DNA of 31,753 nt from an uncultured Candidatus Saccharibacteria bacterium (GCA_938039975.1 CALHTM010000003.1:1-31753); one strand, 5' to 3'. Numbered from the stretch's first letter, positions 15,462 to 23,460 are shown. Translations and numbers: made by a program. Notes: a model not told the origin generated them from the sequence alone.

Positions 15462-18400
15462 ATGGAAAAGTTCAAAACTCGCTACAATAAGCTTAATTCT
15501 GCTCAAAAAGAGGCCGTTGATACTATCGACGGGCCGCTGCTAGTCGTCGCTGGCCCGGGTACTGGCAAGACCGAGCTACTCAGCATGCGCGCCGCTAACA
15601 TTTTGCGCGCCACCGACACGCTGCCCGAAAATATTCTCTGCCTGACTTTTACCGATAGCGGCGCTAACGCCATGCGGGCGCGTCTAGCGTCAATCATTGG
15701 TACCGATGCTTACAAAGTAGCAATCCAAACTTTTCACAGTTTCGGCACCGAAATAATCAACCACCATAGCGAGTATTTTTATCGCGGCGCTGATTTTTCA
15801 CCAGCCGACGAAGTGGCCACTTACTCGATTCTAACTGATATTTTCGAGGAGCTCGACTACAATAATCCGCTAGCCAGCAAAATGAACGGCGATTTCACGC
15901 ATCTGCGCGACACGGCGCAAGTAATAAGCGAGCTAAAGCAGGCCGGCCTATCTAGCAGCGAGCTGCTGCAAATCATTGATAGCAACGAAAAGCTACTTGA
16001 CGCTGTTGAGCCAGAGCTCACAGCTATTTTCGCTAATCGCATCAGCAAAACCACTATCGCTCTACTACCGCCAATCGCCAACAAAATCGCCGAATTGCCA
16101 GCGCCGCAATTGCCGCCAGCTATTGCGCCGCTAGCTGACGCTTTGGCATTAAGTATGGCGCGCGCTTTCGACGAAGCAGTCGCTAGCGGCAAAACAACGC
16201 CGATCACCGCCTGGCGCAACACCTGGCTCGAAAAGGACGCTCGCGGCGAGTTCGTCTTCAAAGACCGCAAACGCCACGCAAAATTACGTGCTGTCGCACC
16301 GATCTACGACCGTTATCTCGCCGAAATGCGCCAAGCCGAGCTATTCGACTACGACGACATGATTCTGAACGTCGTGCAAGCGATTGAGCAGTATCCAGAC
16401 CTGCGCTTCAATCTGCAAGAGCGCTACCAATACATCATGGTCGACGAATTTCAAGACACCAACCTAGCGCAACTGCGCATTCTCTTCAACCTAACAGATA
16501 CGCCGCACGGCGATGCGCCAAACATCATGGCGGTAGGCGACGATGATCAAGCAATCTACAGTTTTCAAGGCGCCGATGTCGGCAACATCCATCGTTTCCG
16601 CAAGCGCTACCCAGATCACGCTAGCGTCGTTTTGACCGACAACTACCGCTCGTCGCAAACCATTCTCGACCGCGCCCGTGAAATTATCGTTCAGGCTAGC
16701 GGACGCCTAGAAACATCTATGGATATCGACAAGCAGTTGCAAGCACATACTAACGACACTAACAGCCAAGTCACGCTATCCGCGCTGCCAAGCCGCCAGG
16801 AGGAATTCGCCTGGATCGCCGAATCAATCCAAGAAAATATCACAAAAGGTATAAAACCATCAGAAATCGCCGTCATTGCTCGGCGCCACAGCGATTTGAT
16901 TGCGCTGCTACCGTATCTGAACCACGCTGGTATTGCTGTTAACTACGAGCGCCGCGATAATGTTCTCGACGACGAGCGCATCCAGCTACTAGAGCTAATG
17001 ACGCGCGTTTGCGTCGATATTGCAGCAGGCGAGCACGACGAAGCCAACAGCCTGCTGCCCGAGCTGATAGCTCAGCCAATGTTCGGCTTTGACAGCGAAG
17101 CTATCTGGCGGCTAAGTTTGCAAGCCTACCGCAACCGCACCAACTGGCTTGAAGCGATGCTGACGTCGCCGACTTTTCAGCCGCTAGCCAAGTGGCTGCT
17201 CGACCGCGCCAAGGCTAGCCTGACCGAGCCGCTCGAAACTTTCCTAGATACGCTCATCGGCGTACCACAAAACTACACAGCCAACGACGACACCGATGAT
17301 GATAACGACGCCGTGCGCAAACCGACCAAATCGCACCGCAACGCCTTTATCTCGCCGTTCTACCAATATTATTTTAACAGCGATATTCTTGGCAGTTCAC
17401 CCGATACTTACCTAACTGCCTTGGAAGCGCTGCAAACCTTGCGCAGTAAATTGCGCGAGGGCGCGCCAGACGGCACGCTGCTAGCCAGCGACTTCTTGAT
17501 GCTAATCGACACCTACCGCCAACTTAATATCCCTGTCGTTAGCATTCGGCGTGCCAGCGAAACTGCTCAAAATGCCATCAACCTAATGAGCGCCCACAAA
17601 TCCAAAGGCCTAGAGTTCGACACCGTCTACGTCATCAACTCAATCGACTCGATGTGGGGCGAACGTGTGCGCAGCCGCAGCCGCTTAATCAATTACCCCG
17701 AGAACCTAGCTATCTCGCCCAACGCCGACAGTTACAACGAACGCATCCGCCTGTACTTCGTAGCTATGACCCGCGCCAAACGCCAGCTTTACCTGAGCTA
17801 TGCCCGCAGCGACGACACCGCCAAAGACACACTCAAAGCTAGTTTTCTGGCTGGCACCAATTTGCAAGAAATTGACCGCCAGCCAAGCAGCACCGCCGCG
17901 CTCGCCGAGCAAAGCGAAATCGCCTGGCACGACCGCTTGACTGCGCCGATCAACCGCACCATGAAAGAGCTGCTAGCGCCAACGCTCGAAAATTACAAGC
18001 TATCTATCACGCACCTCAATAACTTTATCGACATCACTCGCGGTGGCCCGCAGAACTTTTTGCTAAATAATTTGTTGCGCTTCCCGCAGGCCAAAAGCGC
18101 CAACGCCATCTACGGCACCCTGATTCACACCGTTCTGCAGCACGCGCACAGCCATTTAGCGGCCAGCGGCACTCGTAAACCAATCGAAGACATCACCGGC
18201 GAGTTCATCCGTCTACTACACCAGCAAAATTTAAGCGACGCTGATCTGGCATTGTATAGCAAGCGCGGCATTGAGGCGCTCGAAGTCTTTCTCACCGCCA
18301 AATACGACACTTTTGCGCCGTCGCAAAAACCCGAGCTTAGTTTTGCCGGGCAAGGTGTCGTTCTCGGCCAAGCCCGCCTGACCGGTTCGCTCGACCTAGT

Positions 18401-18803
18401 CGACATCGACAATCAGACTATCACCGTCACCGATTACAAAACTGGCAAGCCGTCAACTTCGTGGACTGGCAAATCAGACTATGAAAAAATCAAGCTCCAC
18501 AAATACCGCCAGCAGCTAATGTTCTACGAGCTGCTCTGCGCTAACTCGCGCGACTACGCGAAATACGATTTCGGCGGCGCCATACTGCAGTTTGTCGAAC
18601 CAGACTCCCGCGGCGACATCTACCAGCTTGACGACCGCTTTAGTCGCGACGAACTAGCCGATTTTCAACGCCTAATCGCCGCTGTTTGGCGTTGTATCAC
18701 TACGCTAGAGCTGCCAGACATCAGCAGCTACCAAGCAAGCTACCAGGGAATGATACAATTCGAGAAAGATTTGATATCAAATAAATACCTAGCTCGCGAA
18801 TAG
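15462..18803 (+). CDS. UvrD/PcrA-type DNA helicase with C-terminal PD-(D/E)XK nuclease
   Basis: 1113 aa. Superfamily 1A 3'-5' helicase: Walker A AGPGTGKTE (30-38), LCLTFTDSGANAMRARL, Walker B VDEFQDT (about 327-333), VGDDDQAIYSFQGAD, NYRSSQTIL, LMSAHKSKGLEFDTVYV and VAMTRAKRQLYLSYA. The last ~180 residues form a RecB/Cas4-like nuclease: GSLDLVD...TDYKTGKP (about 974-993) gives the D...D-Y-K active site and YRQQLMFYELL the QxxxY motif. The architecture resembles AddA-type or UvrD-Cas4-like fusions involved in double-strand break processing. No AddB partner is nearby. The start codon sits seven bases after a TACAAT, with no RBS. Confidence 0.92.
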   Translation: MEKFKTRYNKLNSAQKEAVDTIDGPLLVVAGPGTGKTELLSMRAANILRATDTLPENILCLTFTDSGANAMRARLASIIGTDAYKVAIQTFHSFGTEIINHHSEYFYRGADFSPADEVATYSILTDIFEELDYNNPLASKMNGDFTHLRDTAQVISELKQAGLSSSELLQIIDSNEKLLDAVEPELTAIFANRISKTTIALLPPIANKIAELPAPQLPPAIAPLADALALSMARAFDEAVASGKTTPITAWRNTWLEKDARGEFVFKDRKRHAKLRAVAPIYDRYLAEMRQAELFDYDDMILNVVQAIEQYPDLRFNLQERYQYIMVDEFQDTNLAQLRILFNLTDTPHGDAPNIMAVGDDDQAIYSFQGADVGNIHRFRKRYPDHASVVLTDNYRSSQTILDRAREIIVQASGRLETSMDIDKQLQAHTNDTNSQVTLSALPSRQEEFAWIAESIQENITKGIKPSEIAVIARRHSDLIALLPYLNHAGIAVNYERRDNVLDDERIQLLELMTRVCVDIAAGEHDEANSLLPELIAQPMFGFDSEAIWRLSLQAYRNRTNWLEAMLTSPTFQPLAKWLLDRAKASLTEPLETFLDTLIGVPQNYTANDDTDDDNDAVRKPTKSHRNAFISPFYQYYFNSDILGSSPDTYLTALEALQTLRSKLREGAPDGTLLASDFLMLIDTYRQLNIPVVSIRRASETAQNAINLMSAHKSKGLEFDTVYVINSIDSMWGERVRSRSRLINYPENLAISPNADSYNERIRLYFVAMTRAKRQLYLSYARSDDTAKDTLKASFLAGTNLQEIDRQPSSTAALAEQSEIAWHDRLTAPINRTMKELLAPTLENYKLSITHLNNFIDITRGGPQNFLLNNLLRFPQAKSANAIYGTLIHTVLQHAHSHLAASGTRKPIEDITGEFIRLLHQQNLSDADLALYSKRGIEALEVFLTAKYDTFAPSQKPELSFAGQGVVLGQARLTGSLDLVDIDNQTITVTDYKTGKPSTSWTGKSDYEKIKLHKYRQQLMFYELLCANSRDYAKYDFGGAILQFVEPDSRGDIYQLDDRFSRDELADFQRLIAAVWRCITTLELPDISSYQASYQGMIQFEKDLISNKYLARE

Positions 18804-18873
18804 CCGAAATTAGTTACTCGACAAGCTGATTTTCGCCAATCATCGCTTTATGCCGTAATTTTAACAAATCTAT

Positions 18874-18902
18874 TTGACATTTTATCCTAATATTGGTATG
18901 CT
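18874..18902 (+). promoter_or_regulatory. Promoter of the structured-RNA unit
   Basis: Consensus TTGACA (18874-18879), a 17-base spacer and TATGCT (18897-18902). Start of transcription predicted near 18909. Confidence 0.65.
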
Positions 18903-18988
18903 TTTGTTCATGGAGCGAGACTAGACTCAGTGAGAAACTGGGTCATGGTAGCGCTCCTGCACGGAAGCGCTATTTAAAATAGTTTCCG

Positions 18989-19032
18989 CTCCTTTTTGCC
19001 TCTAGATGGGGCGGAAAGGAGGTGAAAACCTC
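18989..19032 (+). promoter_or_regulatory. Hairpin masking a near-perfect Shine-Dalgarno
   Basis: AAAGGAGGTGA (19015-19025) is almost fully complementary to the 16S rRNA 3' end and lies seven bases before a GTG (19033). Its first seven bases are locked in a 12-bp helix with 18989-19000. A competing GNRA-capped hairpin GAGGT-GAAA-ACCTC (19019-19032) also uses it. Confidence 0.45.
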
Positions 19033-19215
19033 GTGGGCTTTTTCTCCGACAGGTCCACAGCTGCGTATCGCCGCGCAGCTGAAGCCGTTCAGGCTGGCAA
19101 CCCCACCACCGAGCAGCGCGAAATGAACGAGCGCGCTGCTAAGGTAGCTGGTACGAACAGTGTCGGTAGCGACGCACGTGCTGCCAAGGAGGGTAGGCTG
19201 CTTCCTAGGAAGTGA
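19033..19215 (+). CDS. Possible small basic protein within the structured-RNA unit
   Basis: 60 aa from GTG 19033, beginning MGFFSDRSTAAYRRAAEAV and ending GRLLPRK. It is Ala/Arg/Glu-rich and would be helical. No family recognised. In favour: the best Shine-Dalgarno in the window at proper spacing. Against: the same bases form strong RNA helices (8 and 9 bp) and third-position bias is modest. Codon use is GC-rich compared with neighbours. Treat as uncertain; an ATG at 19006 opens the same frame but has no RBS. Confidence 0.3.
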   Translation: MGFFSDRSTAAYRRAAEAVQAGNPTTEQREMNERAAKVAGTNSVGSDARAAKEGRLLPRK

Positions 19216-19568
19216 AGTAATTACACTCACGAATGACGGCTCGGGGCGTGCACCCCGAGAACCGCTGGCACCAGGCCAGCAAAGGGCGTCCGTCCGCCCC
19301 TATACCTCCGCTACAGGCGACACGTATACCATCCTCACCTCCGGGTGGTATGCTGTCAGCGGAATGGTAGGCACTATGAGGGTCGTTAAAACCGATAACG
19401 ACCTGGTCTACCATCGGAACGGAATCTGCGTGCCTGGATCGCTGCCGTTCTTAAACTTAGAGGCTAGAGCATTATCCCGCTCGCCTCACAACCAGGGCTC
19501 GCGAGATTCACTCGTAGAGTTGCCCTCAACGCAGAGGACGATTCTGAGCAGAACCGCTCGAGCCCGCC

Positions 19569-19610
19569 ACCCCTCACTGTCAATGACGCCAGTGAGGGGT
19601 TTTCCTTTTT
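19569..19610 (+). terminator. Intrinsic terminator of the structured-RNA unit
   Basis: Perfect 11-bp stem ACCCCTCACTG/CAGTGAGGGGT (19569-19579 with 19590-19600), a ten-base loop, then TTTCCTTTTT. Confidence 0.9.
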
Positions 19611-19611
19611 G

Positions 19612-19627
19612 TGATAAAATAACAGAG
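19612..19627 (+). promoter_or_regulatory. Extended -10 for dusB, leaderless layout
   Basis: TGaTAAAAT (hexamer 19615-19620), seven bases before the ATG at 19628 and directly after the preceding terminator. Confidence 0.5.
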
Positions 19628-20722
19628 ATGACATCATTTTGGGACAACCTACCGCAGCCATTTTTCATCTTGGCACCGATGGAAGCCGTCACTGACGTGG
19701 TATTTCGTCATGTCGTGAAGCAGGCGGGCGCACCCGACGTGTTTTTCACGGAGTTCGCTAACGCCACTGGCTGGGTGCACGCCGGAGACAAAGCCATCGC
19801 TGGGCGGCTCGTCAAGACCGACGATGAGCATCCATTGGTCGCCCAAATCTGGGGCGGTGAGCCGGGCGACATGGAGCAATTTGCCGCTCACTGTATGGAG
19901 CTCGGCTTTGACGGCATTGACATCAACATGGGCTGCCCCGCCAAATCCGCCATCAAAAGCGGGGGAGCAGCGCTGATCCGCCGGCCAGAGATAGCAACTG
20001 CCGCCATCGCCGCCGCCAAAACTGCTGGATTACCAGTCAGCGTCAAAACCCGCTTGGGCTACAGCCGGGTCGATGAGTGGCATGACTGGATTGCAACATT
20101 GTTGCAACAAGACCTCGCCAATCTAACCATCCACCTACGCACCAAAAAAGAAATGAGCAAAGTCCCGGCGCACTACGAACTTATCAGCAACATTGTTGCA
20201 ATACGCGACGAAATCGCCCCGCAAACCTTGCTAACCATCAACGGTGACATCCGCAACCGCGCTCACGGCGAGGAGCTCGCCCGCCAGCACCCCGGCATCA
20301 ACGGCCTGATGATCGGACGGGGAGTTTTTAGCGATCCGTTTTGCTTCAGAGAAAGGGAATTATCGTCGGGCATTGAAGATAAGCGGGTGGCAGTCGGCGG
20401 GGCGGCGCCCGCTTCTGAACAAATCTCTGATTTTTCAGAAGAAGGGGCGGACCGACTGACAGGACCCGCGTCTAGCGACCTACGTGCCGTCGCATACGGC
20501 GACGACGGGAGCGATAATAACAAAAAGGATCTTATCAACTTACTCCATTACCACCTCGACCTCTTTGACCACTACCAGCCAACCCTCGGCCGCCCCTTCG
20601 AAACCCTCAAACGCTTCTTCAAAATCTACATCCGCGACTTCGACGGCGCCAAGGAACTGCGCGACCAATTAATGCGCACCAAAAACACCGACGAAGTCCG
20701 CCAACTACTTGAAAATGTATAG
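19628..20722 (+). CDS. dusB: tRNA-dihydrouridine synthase with in-frame insertion
   Basis: 364 aa. FMN enzyme reducing uridines in the tRNA D-loop with NADPH. TIM-barrel marks: APMEAVTDVVFR (16-27), DINMGCPAKSAIKSGGAAL with the catalytic Cys, SVKTRLGY, the IHLRT motif, INGDI and LMIGRG. The helical C-terminal domain contains LINLLHYHLDLFDHY and GRPFETLKRFFKIYI. Between them, residues about 240-297 are an insertion rich in Gly/Ala/Ser/Asp with no counterpart in the family; its DNA is a large palindrome (separate entry). Without it the protein would be about 309 aa, a usual length. The frame is open upstream through the terminator to 19160, but the ATG at 19628 fits the family start and the -10. 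DusB versus other Dus subfamilies is not certain. Confidence 0.9.
   Translation: MTSFWDNLPQPFFILAPMEAVTDVVFRHVVKQAGAPDVFFTEFANATGWVHAGDKAIAGRLVKTDDEHPLVAQIWGGEPGDMEQFAAHCMELGFDGIDINMGCPAKSAIKSGGAALIRRPEIATAAIAAAKTAGLPVSVKTRLGYSRVDEWHDWIATLLQQDLANLTIHLRTKKEMSKVPAHYELISNIVAIRDEIAPQTLLTINGDIRNRAHGEELARQHPGINGLMIGRGVFSDPFCFRERELSSGIEDKRVAVGGAAPASEQISDFSEEGADRLTGPASSDLRAVAYGDDGSDNNKKDLINLLHYHLDLFDHYQPTLGRPFETLKRFFKIYIRDFDGAKELRDQLMRTKNTDEVRQLLENV
20383..20504. repeat. Palindromic element inserted in frame within dusB
   Basis: Four arm pairs nest in order: GCGGGT/ACCCGC (20383-88 with 20464-69), AGTCGG/CCGACT (20392-97 with 20452-57), CGCCC/GGGCG (20406-10 with 20445-49) and CTTCTGA/TCAGAAG (20412-18 with 20435-41), 24 bp in all around a 16-base loop. 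A second hairpin, CGTCGC/GCGACG (20488-93 with 20499-504), follows. It keeps the reading frame and falls in the domain linker, much as Rickettsia palindromic elements sit inside genes. No second copy was seen in the window. Confidence 0.6.
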
Positions 20723-20728
20723 TATTTA

Positions 20729-20743
20729 TGTTATAATAAAAAG
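20729..20743 (+). promoter_or_regulatory. Extended -10 for the kinase-like gene, leaderless layout
   Basis: TGtTATAAT (hexamer 20732-20737), six bases before the ATG at 20744. No RBS. Confidence 0.55.
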
Positions 20744-21637
20744 ATGGAAGAGCGTCTAAACCTTAGTACGAATTTTATAACACCAGAACAGACCCAAAAA
20801 GGTAGAGGCTTAACTCGGAAACTAGGCGAGCTAAGCACCAACCAACTATTGCTCATTACCGAAACCGAAACGCCCGAGCAACTATCGAATACTGCGCATC
20901 TAACTGTGCGTCCTGACTATAGCGAAGGTCGCCGCGAAAGTTTCTTTGGGGTTTGGTTTGCGGACATGACGATACACGGCAAGGGCGGAAGTGAAGACGA
21001 CACCTTAGCAAGACAACCCGTGGCTATCAAGCCGCTAGATATACCTAGTCTCGCAGCTCAGGAGCTCCGTACTGCCACCGACATCAACAGTCACGATCAA
21101 CGACGACTAACATTCCAACCAATAGGTTTTGCAAACATAGGTAGGAGTGATGGCAGTAGCAATCTATCTATCATCACTGAATTTGAAGAAGGCGTAACAA
21201 GCTTTGATAATGTTTTGTATAAAAGTGAAAAACTAGACGATGGTACTGTAGCTTGGGCGCTAGGCTGTGCTGCTAGAGGCTTAATAATTTTGCACGACTT
21301 AGGCTATGAACATGGTGATTATCAAGTCCAGAACACTGCCTATGACACCGGACTTCAACCGCGAATTATTGATATAACTAGCTCTAAGAAACGAAACAAC
21401 CCGCGAGACTTTACTGGAGACCTTAAAACATATATAGGCTCGCTATCATATTTCGATACGCGCAAACCAGTAGCATCCAAAGAGCAAATACTAGATTGTT
21501 TTCTAGCACCATATCGCGAGGAAATTCCGAATATGTTCCCGCGCGACCACCTACGGCGTGAAGTGCATAAGGCCGTGGACTGCATAGCAGCAACAATCGA
21601 CGATATACTATCGCCATCTGGCGATAACAGAGCATAG
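20744..21637 (+). CDS. Protein-kinase-like-fold protein
   Basis: 297 aa. A kinase-fold core is visible: PVAIKPL (92-98, with K96 in the VAIK position), a possible alphaC glutamate in AAQELRTA (E107), a hinge-like ITEFEEG (144-150), catalytic loop HGDYQVQN (190-197; H-x-D-x4-N) and IIDI (208-211) in place of DFG. The catalytic loop is closer to aminoglycoside-phosphotransferase or lipopolysaccharide-kinase relatives than to classical Ser/Thr kinases. The first ~60 residues are unrelated to the core. No membrane segment or sensor domain. The substrate is unknown. It ends ten bases from the convergent atpC. Confidence 0.6.
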   Translation: MEERLNLSTNFITPEQTQKGRGLTRKLGELSTNQLLLITETETPEQLSNTAHLTVRPDYSEGRRESFFGVWFADMTIHGKGGSEDDTLARQPVAIKPLDIPSLAAQELRTATDINSHDQRRLTFQPIGFANIGRSDGSSNLSIITEFEEGVTSFDNVLYKSEKLDDGTVAWALGCAARGLIILHDLGYEHGDYQVQNTAYDTGLQPRIIDITSSKKRNNPRDFTGDLKTYIGSLSYFDTRKPVASKEQILDCFLAPYREEIPNMFPRDHLRREVHKAVDCIAATIDDILSPSGDNRA

Positions 21638-21661
21638 ACAGTCGTAATTATCGCCGGCGAT
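21609..21661. terminator. Two hairpins at the convergent 3' ends
   Basis: TATCGCC-ATCT-GGCGATA (21609-21626) and the perfect palindrome ATCGCCGGCGAT (21650-21661) flank the stop codons of the kinase-like gene and atpC. Neither is followed by a T-run, so termination is only a guess. Confidence 0.35.
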
Positions 21662-22076
21662 GGCGGCGGCGCAAGCCAGCCACGTGCAAACGTACGCGGT
21701 GGCGATCGACCAGCTGGTGAGCCTTTTCGAGCTCAACCTGATCCTGAGCCTCATCGCGCATCTTGAGAGCGCGCTCGAGAGCGGCCTGAGTCTCGGCTTC
21801 AACGATATCGTCGCCGTGTTCGGCTTCGTCAACTAAAATCCGCACGCGCTGCTGGTTGATTTCAACCACGCCGCCGCTAATCGCGAAGTATTCCAGTTGG
21901 TCATCGCTGTCGGTTTTCTGGCGGCGGACCGCTACCGCGCCAGGCTGCGCCACTGCTACTAGCGGTTCGTGACTCGGAAAAACTGCGATTTGCCCTTCGG
22001 TAGTTGGTATCATCACCTCGTAGACTGGCTCGTCGAGCTTAACGCCAGCTAGCGTAATTAGCTGAAACTGCATCAT
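21648..22076 (-). CDS. atpC: ATP synthase F1 subunit epsilon
   Basis: 142 aa. Central-stalk subunit that couples F1 to the c-ring and can inhibit ATP hydrolysis. The beta-sandwich carries LDEPVYEVMIPTTEGQIAVF (family VxxPTxxGxIGVLxxH), then SHEPLVAVAQPGAV and YFAISGGVVEINQQRVRIL. The C-terminal two-helix hairpin is present and ends in an Arg-rich tail (LRRRHRRR). The start is one of two adjacent ATGs (22076 or 22073), eight or eleven bases after the atpD stop; the frame is open further up but overlaps atpD. It is the last gene of the operon. Confidence 0.93.
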   Translation of the reverse strand: MMQFQLITLAGVKLDEPVYEVMIPTTEGQIAVFPSHEPLVAVAQPGAVAVRRQKTDSDDQLEYFAISGGVVEINQQRVRILVDEAEHGDDIVEAETQAALERALKMRDEAQDQVELEKAHQLVDRHRVRLHVAGLRRRHRRR

Positions 22077-22083
22077 CTCGAGC

Positions 22084-23460
22084 TTAGTCCTTCTTCTCGC
22101 TGAGCGGCACTGGCGACATATAGAACCAGCTTTCTGGCTTGTCATCGTATTTGCCGTCGAGAATGTCTTTAGCGTCCTTGATAGTATCCTCTAATTTGAA
22201 GTAGCTACCCGGATTACCAGTGAATTGCTCGGCAACATGGAACGGCTGCGCCAAGAAGCGCTGCAAGCGGCGAGCCCGTGCCACAGTTTGCTTTTGATCG
22301 TCTGATAACTCCTCCATACCGAGAATAGCGATGATATCCTGCAGCTCTTTATATTGCTGCAGCACGCGCTGGACTTCACGAGCCACCGCATAATGCTCCT
22401 CGCCGACAATCTCTGGATCAAGCGAGTTGGAACTGGAATCCAACACGTCCACGGCAGGATAGATGCCAATTTCTGTCAAGGCACGGTTCATCACGATAGT
22501 GGCATCCAGGTGGGCAAAAGTGGTCGCTGGTGCTGGGTCGGTCAAGTCGTCAGCCGGTACGTAGACGGCTTGGACAGAGGTGATTGAACCTTTTTTGGTA
22601 CTAGTAATACGCTCTTGCAGGGCGCCCATTTCTTGCTGCAAGTTCGGTTGGTAGCCGACCGCACTTGGCAAGCGGCCTAATAGCGCTGAGACTTCGGCGC
22701 CCGCTTGGGTAAAGCGAAAGATATTGTCGATGAATAGCAGCACGTCTTTACCTTCATCACGGAAGGACTCGGCAATCGCTAAGCCCGATAACGCCACGCG
22801 CAAACGAGCTCCAGGCGGTTCGTTCATCTGGCCGAATACTAGCGAAGTCTTGTCCAGCACGCCCGCGTCTTTCATCTCGTAATAGAGGTCGTTGCCTTCG
22901 CGGGTTCGCTCGCCAACACCCGCAAAAACCGAGTTACCCGAGTGAAACTTAGCAATATTGTTAATCAGCTCTTGGATAAGAACTGTCTTGCCAACACCGG
23001 CGCCAGCAAACAAACCAGCTTTACCGCCCTTGGCTAGCGGCGCGATCAAGTCGATAACTTTGATACCGGTTTCGAGGATTTCAGTTTTGTTGGACTGCTC
23101 AGTCAGCGCCGGCGGTTGGCGGTGAATTGGTGCCCGCTTAGCGCTCTTGGCAATCTCGCGGCCGTCGATTGGTTCGCCAACTACGTTAAACATGCGGCCT
23201 TGCGTATCTTCGCCAACAGGTACGCTGATCGGCGCGCCAGTCGCTGTAACAACTTGGCCGCGGTGCAATCCGTCGGTGTTTTGCAGACTAATCGTTCGTA
23301 CTGTCTGTTGGTCGAGATGCTGCGCTACCTCGAGCGTAATCGTCTGCTGGCCGCGCTTGACTGTCAACGCTTCGTATATTTCTGGCAACGAGCCATCATC
23401 AAACTCAACATCGACCACCACGCCCATGATTTGGATGATTTTCCCTTGGTTTTTACTCAT
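22084..23460 (-). CDS. atpD: ATP synthase F1 subunit beta
   Basis: 458 aa, standard. Catalytic subunit. P-loop GAGVGKT (153-159), GERTREGNDLYYEM, FIDNIFRFTQAG (Walker B region), and VPADDLTDPAPATTFAHLDA are all conserved. The ATG at 23460 is preceded by AAAGGAG at good spacing; an upstream in-frame ATG at 23481 would overlap atpG and lacks support. It lies 17 bases after atpG. Confidence 0.98.
   Translation of the reverse strand: MSKNQGKIIQIMGVVVDVEFDDGSLPEIYEALTVKRGQQTITLEVAQHLDQQTVRTISLQNTDGLHRGQVVTATGAPISVPVGEDTQGRMFNVVGEPIDGREIAKSAKRAPIHRQPPALTEQSNKTEILETGIKVIDLIAPLAKGGKAGLFAGAGVGKTVLIQELINNIAKFHSGNSVFAGVGERTREGNDLYYEMKDAGVLDKTSLVFGQMNEPPGARLRVALSGLAIAESFRDEGKDVLLFIDNIFRFTQAGAEVSALLGRLPSAVGYQPNLQQEMGALQERITSTKKGSITSVQAVYVPADDLTDPAPATTFAHLDATIVMNRALTEIGIYPAVDVLDSSSNSLDPEIVGEEHYAVAREVQRVLQQYKELQDIIAILGMEELSDDQKQTVARARRLQRFLAQPFHVAEQFTGNPGSYFKLEDTIKDAKDILDGKYDDKPESWFYMSPVPLSEKKD

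Larger units (their letters stand above)
18909..19610 (+). ncRNA. Candidate large structured RNA (about 700 nt), unknown class
   Basis: A GC-rich transcription unit with its own promoter and intrinsic terminator. Non-overlapping helices tile it: 18912-17/18952-57 enclosing GACTCAGT/ACTGGGTC; 18962-66/18984-88; 18989-19000/19010-21 (12 bp with two G-U); 19058-65/19074-81 (8 bp); 19112-20/19132-40 (9 bp); 19240-46/19253-59; 19264-69/19275-80; 19284-88/19295-99; nested 19308-12, 19319-22, 19326-31 with 19346-51, 19354-57, 19358-62; nested 19364-70/19408-14 and 19381-87/19397-403; 19417-22/19445-50; 19460-64 and 19467-70 with 19479-82 and 19483-87; and a 7-bp stem 19495-501/19559-65 closing several small hairpins. 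RNase P, tmRNA and SRP signatures were not found. A 60-codon ORF inside may be real or incidental. Confidence 0.5.

Noticed and set aside
19191..19237. GGTAGGCTGCTT ... GAATGAC resembles, from memory, part of E. coli RNase P RNA
   Set aside because: The essential 5' GAGGAAAGTCC and 3' ACAGAA..CGGCTTA motifs are not found at the expected distances, and 350 nt of further structure follow. Probably coincidence, but a covariance-model search should settle it.
19495..19569. A tRNA-like cloverleaf: 7-bp stem GGGCTCG/CGAGCCC followed by G and CCA
   Set aside because: The D-arm start (T8), the anticodon arm (5 bp with a seven-base loop) and the TTCRA T-loop are all missing. The CCA continues into the terminator stem. 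It is better read as a domain of the larger RNA.
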